Assembly: GCF_011386835.1 (NCBI RefSeq)
Contig: NC_088805.1
Coordinates: 13,760,836-13,824,835, forward strand
Origin: Chrysemys picta bellii
Taxonomy: Eukaryota > Chordata > Testudines > Emydidae
Direction of reading: 5' to 3'
DNA: 64,000 bases
A program made the translations under genes and the position numbers. Positions 56,400 through 64,000 of this stretch are shown here, in pieces. The number at the start of each line of letters is the position of its first letter. The first letter of the stretch is position 1. The notes below the pieces were generated by a model. The model saw only the letters and a list, made by a program, of their open reading frames with translations. It was not told the DNA's origin and searched no databases.

Positions 56400-56700
56400 A
56401 AAGCCTGGTCTACAGATAGATTTTTTTTTTAAACTGTTACTATTATTTTGGTTAGTTTGGTTTTTTTAAACTGAAATAATTATACCAGTACAACCAGTAG
56501 TGTGGATACATTCATACCAGTATAAAGGTGCCTTAAATGAATGTAGCTTATTCCCCCTTTTTCCTTAGGGGAATAAGCTATACGACTATACGCAACTTTA
56601 TACTGGTATAACTGTGCCCACACTAGGTATGTTGTAACACCTTAGCTATACCAGTATAGTTAAAGGAGTACACTTTGTGTGTGTAGATAAGCCATACTTT
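56400..56700. mobile_element. MITE-like repeat with internal hairpin
   Basis: The ends AAAGCCTGGTCTACA and TGTAGATAAGCCATACTTT are partly inverted. ATACCAGTATAAAGG and CTTTATACTGGTAT, plus TAGCTTATTCCCC and GGGGAATAAGCTA, pair internally. The superfamily is unassigned. Confidence 0.6.
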
Positions 56701-58140
56701 GGCTTTATAAGTTAAGAAATTAGGGCCTGGTCTGGCAAGCACCCCATTTGCATCCTGATTTACACACAAACATTTAACATGCGAGAATAAGAAATATTCC
56801 TGAGAGTAAGATCTTGCAGGATCAGTCTCCTAAGGAAGAAAAAATTATGATTCAATAGAACTCAATGTCTGACATGAACATATGAATATGAAAACTTGTA
56901 TAAAGCCTTTATTTGGTCAGAAGAACAGCAGCTGTTGGCCCTGGGCAAAACATGCCACCCAGGAGTACTAACAGAAGGGACAATTATTAATTGTAAAGTT
57001 TCACTGACAAGCTAAATCTTTGGTTTACTTCTACTTTTTCTTCAATCATTCCATGATTTCCTTAGCAGTTAAGCACTGGGTTGTTTTTTCCCCAGAGCAC
57101 TAGAGCTGTAGAGCAAACAAAAGGCAGAGAACAAGGAAGAGAATGCAGTGATAGCTCTTGAGAGGCATGTGACAATGCTATAACCTGCCTGTGGTGTTCT
57201 TTCTATGGACCTTGGAGCTGCATAAATAAACCATAAATCTGATTAACCCAGGTATATCCTGCAACTGTATTCTGGTTATACCACCTTAATCTTTTTCCTC
57301 TTGATGTATCTTCTGTGGACATTATTGATTTTTTCTAGACTGATTTTTACCTTATTTCTCTGCTGATTTTCCTTTCCATCCTGCGAGTGTTCGTTGAAAT
57401 ATGCACAACTCATGTATAAACCCTATCTAGTTGCAAACTCTTTCAGTCCTTTAGTTATAATAATCATGCAGAAACGCGCCGTGTCTTTTCAGAATTGGAG
57501 ACTCACCCCTGGACAGGTTACTGTTTCTAGAATCAAGTGTAACAAAGCATAATGTTGGAAATGTCAATCAGCTGCTGCTAAGGGTCAAAAGCACTTTCAG
57601 ATAAACTAGAAAGATTGTTAGAAATTAGGGAGAAACAGATATCGGGCATCTGTAATTACAGCATCTGACACTGGACAGAATTTGGAGAGCTTACCTTGAG
57701 TATGAGACAAATGCACATTACTTTACAAATACCATTAGGCATTTTCTGGCTTTTATGAGGACCAGTACATATATTTATTACCACAGAGACATATGAATAA
57801 TAAAAGGTTTACTGGTGTTATGACTGGAAAATAAAATGCTTTAACCTCACCATGTTCTCTCTCCATAGCACTGTTTTCTGCAATTTACACCATAACCATG
57901 CACTGACTTTTATGATACAAATCTGTAAAGCCTTTTAAGTTACAGACAGTAGAAAACCAAAGATATAAAAGAAGCTATGCAAAAAAGGGCCTGCTCCTGC
58001 TTTTATTGAAAAAAATGGCAAAACACTCATTGATTTCAGCATGCTGAAGGATTGGTCCTAAAGTTGCATTGCTATCAGAAAATTTATAAAAGTGCAGCAA
58101 TTTATTATCATGGACTAGGCTGATTGTCATATTGAGGTGG
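56701..58140. other. No recognisable gene
   Basis: No supported feature; presumed intron of the minus-strand gene. Confidence 0.35.
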
Positions 58141-58145
58141 ATATA

Positions 58146-58343
58146 CACCACTACCTTGATATAACGCGACCTGATATAACACGAATTCAGATATAACGCG
58201 GTAAAGCAGTGCTCCGGGGGGGACGGTGGGGGGCGGGCTGCGCATTCTGGTGGCTCAAAGCAAGTTCAATATAACGCGGTTTCACCTATAACGCGGTAAG
58301 ATATTTTGGCTCCCTAGGACAGCGTTATATCGAGGTAAAGGTG
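58146..58343 (-). mobile_element. TA-flanked mariner-like MITE, copy 1
   Basis: Begins CACCACTACCTTGATATAACGC and ends GCGTTATATCGAGGTAAAGGTG, inverted ends of about 22 bp, with TA at 58144-58145 and 58344-58345. Same family as 60143-60330 but in the opposite orientation. TA flanks suggest the Tc1/mariner type. Confidence 0.8.
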
Positions 58344-58345
58344 TA

Positions 58346-60140
58346 TCATAATTACATTTAGAATATGATCAGAGAGAAGGTAACTTTTCTTTTAAAGTCT
58401 CTCCGTTGCCCATTTCATCTGAAGGTTTCTATAATATATCATTTACACAGCAATGCTATTATCTGACCACGGTGTCTGATGTTTCAGTAGACACTAATTT
58501 TTAAGGTGTTGCGATCGTGTGAATCTTGTCTTAAAATTTACTCTTGTAGAACCTAAAATAATTGATGGCAACATCTCTCACAATACATGCTTTACAGAAC
58601 ACCTCCTGGCTTTCCAATGAGCTGTGAAAGACACATTTCTTGCCAGATTCTGCCCTGCATTAAGATTGCTTTGCACTGCTATGGTGGTGCAAAACAATAC
58701 TAAAGTCAACTTAACTGGTCACTTGAGAATTCTCCCAATTTAGGAGATTCTGGGCTGGCACCGAGCCACCATACTGGCTCCTAGGTCACCTTCTATCTCT
58801 CTCCCACATCTCCTGATAGAGGAATCATGGCTAGAAAAAAGGAGCTGGGGATAAGGTTGCTTTATGCCCTGGCAATCGCCAGGCGACAACTGCCTCTGGG
58901 GCTACTGGCAGAAGTCTTAAGTGGCTCTGATTTATGCCAGGGACTTCCTAGCACCCACATGCCCCCAAAATCAGGGGCTGGGGGCCTCATAGAGGGCCCC
59001 TTGCATTATTCTCCTCCTTAGCCACACCATATTGAGATCTAGCCCACAATATGGAAATTCCAAAAAGAACAGTTCATTTACTGCTTTTGGTAGTGAACAG
59101 AGAAGCCACGTGAACAATAACTAAACCCAGTTTATTTTGTGTGATGTTTGTGGCCATTCTGTTCTGAATGAAGTCAGCAGACAGCACAAGTGATAATTAT
59201 TACAATCAGCTCTTCACATCTTTCAAGAAGCAGGCACATGAATACTTTTTACGCTGTTCTCACACATCAAATGCAACCCCCCCCCCCCCCCCAAAAAAAA
59301 AGCTGTGAATGGAGCCGGGAAACAACAAACCTAGTGTTTCTTGTCCACTTCAACTCTGGGCTTTCCCTTTCAGATATATCTGCCTGTTTTTCTATCTATG
59401 GTATTTGACAGTACCAGCCACCATAGTAAAGTAGGTGCTTTCAAGTCTGATCTTAAACTCCACTTCTACTTACTCTAAATGCTGGAAACGCCCATCATAG
59501 ATTTTATTTTCCCTAATAGGTCAGTCTACACCCTCCAAACCCAAACTGCCACTTCTGCAATGTCAGCTCTCTACTGATTTATGCACTGAAACTACACTGG
59601 GTTGCAGTCACATCAAAAGACTGGCTTCCTCTTAAGAACAAGACATCAGCATTTGGCTACCTAGCAGAGAATGTAAGAAGACTGCTGTATTATTTTACAC
59701 TTCAAAAATATTCTGGCAGCGAAAAGGCTCTCTCATAAATGGCTGAGTCTGTAAAAGCAGTGAACCAGAATTGCCAGCCTAACAACAGAACAATGGGGCA
59801 GCCCATGTTTCAGTGATTAGTGCTTCACATTGCTCCTGGAAAGACACAGAGTTCAAGGCTAAATAAGGCCAAAAAAAGCCAAAGTGTTTAATTATTGTAC
59901 TTTCTGCGTTGCTTGCATGCATCTATTTCAATTCAATCTGTGATGATCTGAGGTGTATGAAAGTGACATGCAATCTCTGGGCATCTCAACGCACACGGCC
60001 GTGCGGATTTTTACTTACAGTCAAAAAAACCCTCAATCAAATATTTTTAACAAACAAAAACAGAAAAGCTATCATCACAAGGCTATAACCTTATATATAA
60101 AATCCCAGGCCTGAATGACTCTTTAGAGGTGGCTTATAGA
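58346..60140. other. No recognisable gene; homopolymer
   Basis: A C-run followed by an A-run lies at about 59277-59301. Otherwise no supported feature. Confidence 0.4.
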
Positions 60141-60142
60141 TA

Positions 60143-60330
60143 CACCTCTACCCCGATATAACGCTGTCCTCGGGAGCCAAAAAATCTTACCGTGTTATAG
60201 GTGAAACCGCGTTATATCGAACTTGCTTTGATCCACCGGAGTGTGCAGCCCTGCCCTCCCGGAGCACTGCTTTACCGTGTTCTATCCGAATTCGTGTTAT
60301 ATCGGGTCGCGTTATATTGGGGTAGAGGTG
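60143..60330 (+). mobile_element. TA-flanked mariner-like MITE, copy 2
   Basis: Begins CACCTCTACCCCGATATAACGC and ends CGCGTTATATTGGGGTAGAGGTG, with TA at 60141-60142 and 60331-60332. The interior matches copy 1 when inverted (GGAGCACTGCTTTACCG). Confidence 0.88.
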
Positions 60331-60332
60331 TA

Positions 60333-61678
60333 TATTCTTGAAACTAGGATTTACACCAGATAGTTTGACAGATCTGTAACTGTAGTGGCATGCTCTTGTG
60401 CTGCTCAAGTTGTGTATGATATATGTACACTGAATATATTATTCGTAGGGAAATCCACATATTTTGCAAAATGATGATGATGATCTAGCCAAAAGCAAAA
60501 AAGGTCATCCAGACAAATAATGCAATTTTTCAGTAATCTTCATACAACTCTATGTAATGGGAGTAAAGGGTGTAGCTAAGGATGTTCCACTGTCCTTATC
60601 CTTAAATCAGGATAATCAGGAATACCCAGTAAACACACCTGAGTGGGGGTCTCAACTCACAGGTTTCAAAGACTCTGCTCTGCTTACTTTTTTAAATTGA
60701 TGGAGTCATTAGAAGCGAAGAAGGGATCCAGGACAAAGCAAAAGGGATTTATTCTTACCAGTCTGAAGCACTGGATTTAACTGTGACTCAGAGCAATTAT
60801 AAAGAACTGTTTCCAGTTCAACAACCACCTCCCACTCCCTCACCACTCCAAGATTCAAAGGCAGGCTAACTGACAGGGTACAGTCCCTTGCAGAACTGTT
60901 TTCCTGTATTACTAAGATGGACAAGGAGACTACCATAAAGATCATCGTGCTAGAAATCTGAGTCACCTCACAAATGTATACCTCTTAACGCCAACGTGTC
61001 AAAGGCGACCTTTCAACAACTCGGGAACCACAGGAAGGGTGGCTGTGAATTGCATAAAATGATCCGCTACTTCCTACCCCTCCCAATTATTTTAAAATGT
61101 CTGTTTCACTGCCAATGCTTGTAATTATGATAATCATGCAAAAATATCATGCAAAAATATCACTTTTACTAATTACAAGAACCAGTACTACTCAAACCCA
61201 AGCCCTCAACTCCTCATTTCAGCATATGGCCAGGAGAAGAGCTAGAAAGCTCTCACTGAGGACACTGCAGGGTTAGCATCAATCTAGAAGCTCTAACAAA
61301 ACTTTCAAATGTTGCTCTTCTTGGTAATTGTAGAAAACATATTTTCAAGTTTGAGTTTGTTAAGGAAGCCTGGAGTTGCCCCTCCTCCACTATGGGAGAA
61401 CATGCGGCCATGCTCATGATCTTAAAGCAGCGTTTGTGCAGTTGCATTCCAATGCTTCCCAGAGCCATACACTGCACTGACCCACAAATGATGTACAGAT
61501 ATGAAAACATTCTTACTGTAGTTAAATTTTTTATTTAAATACCAGGCTTTTAGGAGCGCAAGACAGCCACTTTTCACATTTGAAATTTGCCATAAATTAA
61601 TATCCAAATAATGCAACAAATTAAGACTAAGGATTATAGCCTATTCCTTTTTATATATTTTTAACTTAAGTGGCATAT
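60333..61678. other. No recognisable gene
   Basis: No supported exon. An open minus frame at 61253-61510 lacks splice context and conserved features. Confidence 0.4.
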
Positions 61679-61686
61679 AAACAAAC

Positions 61687-62021
61687 TAGGGCGGTCGATC
61701 AATCGCAGTTAACTCACGCAATTAACTCAAAAAATTAATTGCGATTAAAAAAATTAATCGTGATTAATCGCAGTTTTAATCACACTGTTAAACAATAGAA
61801 TACCAATTAAAATTTATTAAATATTTTGGATGTTTTTCAACTCTTTCATATATATTGTATTCTGTGTTGTAATTGAAATCAATATATTTGAAAACGTAGA
61901 AAAACATCCAAAAATATTTAAACAGTAATTCATTATTGTTTAACAGTGCGATTAATCGAGGTCAATTTTTTTAATCACGCGATTAATCAAGATTAATTTT
62001 TTTAATCCCTTGACAGCCCTA
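61687..62021. mobile_element. hAT-type AT-rich MITE with perfect 8-bp duplication
   Basis: Begins TAGGGCGGTCGATCAATCGC and ends TTGACAGCCCTA. AAACAAAC flanks it exactly at 61679-61686 and 62022-62029. Repeated GATTAATC units sit near both ends, and AAATATTTTGGATGTTTTTC pairs with GAAAAACATCCAAAAATATTT to form a central hairpin. Confidence 0.92.
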
Positions 62022-62029
62022 AAACAAAC

Positions 62030-64000
62030 TGTTTCGCTCTTCAAGATATTTTTTGATGTGGAATGGTATCACGTGTATATATGTGGTGGCAGGTAACAGA
62101 CTGTTGCGTAGTCTGAAGGTTCTTTAGAACTTTTGAATGTACTCAGAATAGAAGGCATATTTAATGGGAAAATTCTAGTTCCCTCAAGTGAACAACAACA
62201 TTTCACTTTGCATCAAAGCTATGTACTTTACAAGACCTCATCTCCAATGCACCTTGCTATTTTAAAAACATAATTACCTTTTTTTGGTCTATAAACATTT
62301 CCTCCTTATTGGTCATTTGTTTGTGAAAGTTTCCACTATGTATTTCATGCAGTAGGTTGATGTGTTCTGTGGGGTTGTTTTGGGGTTTTTTTGGAAAGAG
62401 AAATTGGGAGAAAACCATGGGAAGCACCACTATAACCTATCTGATGGATTTTATTGGATCCCTAGTACTGTTGACATGGGCTGAGATCTGCCAATATGTC
62501 AGGCTTGGAAAGTGCCATTATATTAGGAAAAGTGTTGTTACATTGTGTGACCTAAACCCATAGGCCATACAACAGACATTTTAAAATTAGCTTCCATTGC
62601 TAACGGTGATACAAGCTCTGAACAGGTAAGAGAACAATTTGCTGTTTGCAAACAGGTGGCAGTCCAGTTTGTCATCTTTATGAATAACCTCTGGATAGCT
62701 CCATTTTATTTAGCAGCTCTTTTCTTACCAAGGACTAAAGCTGCAGCATAGATGTAAAAGATGCAGGGGGATAGAGTAGAAGTGAAAGATCCTGGAGGGA
62801 GACATTTTGAACTAACATATGATCAAGCAGCAAATATACATGATTATTACTAACGAGGTACTAACAATTTCTCTGAGCTGTACTGTTTGTGTTGGAAAGA
62901 GTTTTAAAGAACAGCACTGATCAGAGAAACTGTTAGCAACAACATATTAACACATTTCTGCCAAAACAATTGGGGTACTAATGTAGACCAGTCCATGCAA
63001 CATCTGCTCCAAAGTGAGGAACGTGGTTATTAGATTTCAAAGTGGAATGGGAATCAACTGTAACCTTGAACTACACAAGTTTACATTGTCAGAATTTGTT
63101 CCTATTGTTTGATGTATATCCTTTATAGACACTTTTTGACTGAATTCCAAGGCAACTAGCTCAAAGTGCCTTTTTGATTCCACAGCTGTGATGTCATCTT
63201 GCAGCAGGAATGTAGCAAAGAACAGTCCCTGAAGCTGATAGAAAGCTAGACCCAGAGCAGCTGTAATATTGGTGTATTACTGGATTTGTACTACAAAGTT
63301 CCTGAAAATTGTCAAAACTTCCTACTTCCACAAACTAATTGGACTGTTAAGTACAAAGTTAGTGATGATGAACAACTCAGGTAGTGGATCACTTTATCAA
63401 AGATTCTGGCTTTAAATTACCACTCATGCATTTTATACCATGTCCTGTGGCCTCCTGATGTAACTACGGCTCATATTACATTCTCCTAATGGCAAACAGG
63501 TGTTAAAAATTGTTAAGGGTTCTGTTAAGGATAGATAATGCATGAGCATTAATAAATTAAAAAACCTAAGGACAGGAAAAAAGCATCTCCTGGGAAAGAC
63601 ATTATAAGAAAGTTATGCCTAAAACTTGCATTAGGAGGAACATTTTATATATACAATTTTTTTATATACTTCCTGACTGCCTATGAGTAGGAGAATATTT
63701 TACCCCTGCCTGGACTGACCCCCCCAACAAAAGAGAACTATTCACTTTCTTTTAGGTAGTATTTTCTAGTCGTATTTGTGAACAAAGCCTTGATTTTTTC
63801 CCTGCCCATCTTGTCCTTCCTATTTTATATCCTAGATATAAGTCATAAAGATCAAATTGTGGCATTGCATTCATTTTTGTGGTAAAAGATGGAAGTCACA
63901 AAGAAAGGATTAGGACAGAGAAGCAGCTTTAGTGGGGGAATAAAACTGGCAGTCAAGTTTGTAGTGAAATAATAGCTTTTGAAAATTCACTTTTATATTC
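62030..64000. other. No recognisable gene
   Basis: AT-rich sequence, presumed intron or intergenic. One possible 12-base exon at 62729-62740 on the minus strand is discussed as a finding. Confidence 0.35.

Noticed and set aside
57690..57770. Exon on the minus strand ending at a GTAAGC donor near 57694
   Set aside because: The donor is acceptable, but the acceptor side lacks a pyrimidine tract and boundaries are ambiguous.
61253..61619. Minus-strand coding exon
   Set aside because: Open frame only; no matching splice sites and no recognisable protein similarity.

Overview
This window looks like turtle nuclear DNA, most likely a cryptodire. The evidence is many CR1 LINE copies with two kinds of 3' end, a tRNA-derived SINE whose tail resembles a CR1 3' end, several hAT-type MITEs with exact 8-bp target duplications, and a DIRS-type tyrosine-recombinase retrotransposon. 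Nothing prokaryotic is present. Apart from transposon ORFs, almost every open frame is a chance or shadow frame. The species is an inference from repeat content.

Layout. 0-2 kb: a Penelope-like 3' end with a hammerhead-like motif, then an old antisense DIRS relic. 1.9-4.4 kb: a DNA transposon with about 120-bp imperfect inverted ends and one frameshifted, unclassified transposase-like gene. 7.4-8.8 kb: a hAT MITE and an antisense CR1. 10.3-11.5 kb: a CpG-rich, promoter-like segment. 11.8-20 kb: L2-type LINE relics, MITEs, microsatellites. 20.4-25.7 kb: two DIRS relics facing opposite ways, a solo LTR and hAT MITEs. 27.4-31.7 kb: an old hAT element with a BED finger, split by a fairly young CR1 and itself sitting inside an older SINE/LINE tail.

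32.4-40.9 kb is the centrepiece. A plus-strand CR1 is interrupted by a 6,250-bp DIRS element on the minus strand (32854-39103), and the same CR1 also carries two hAT MITEs. The DIRS element has identical 164-bp inverted repeats, an internal complementary region that is exactly the reverse complement of its predicted circle junction, gag, RT/RNase H and a tyrosine recombinase with its catalytic residues in place. Each of gag and RT carries one apparent frameshift. The CR1 host sequence resumes across the insertion without a target duplication.

41-64 kb holds more MITEs, a CR1 5' fragment (SGNH esterase plus endonuclease start), a further DIRS relic (49.0-50.2 kb), LINE relics, a tRNA-derived SINE, a mariner-like MITE pair, and one convincing host exon on the minus strand (55487-55600). 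The window is therefore probably intronic or intergenic sequence of a minus-strand gene that I could not name.
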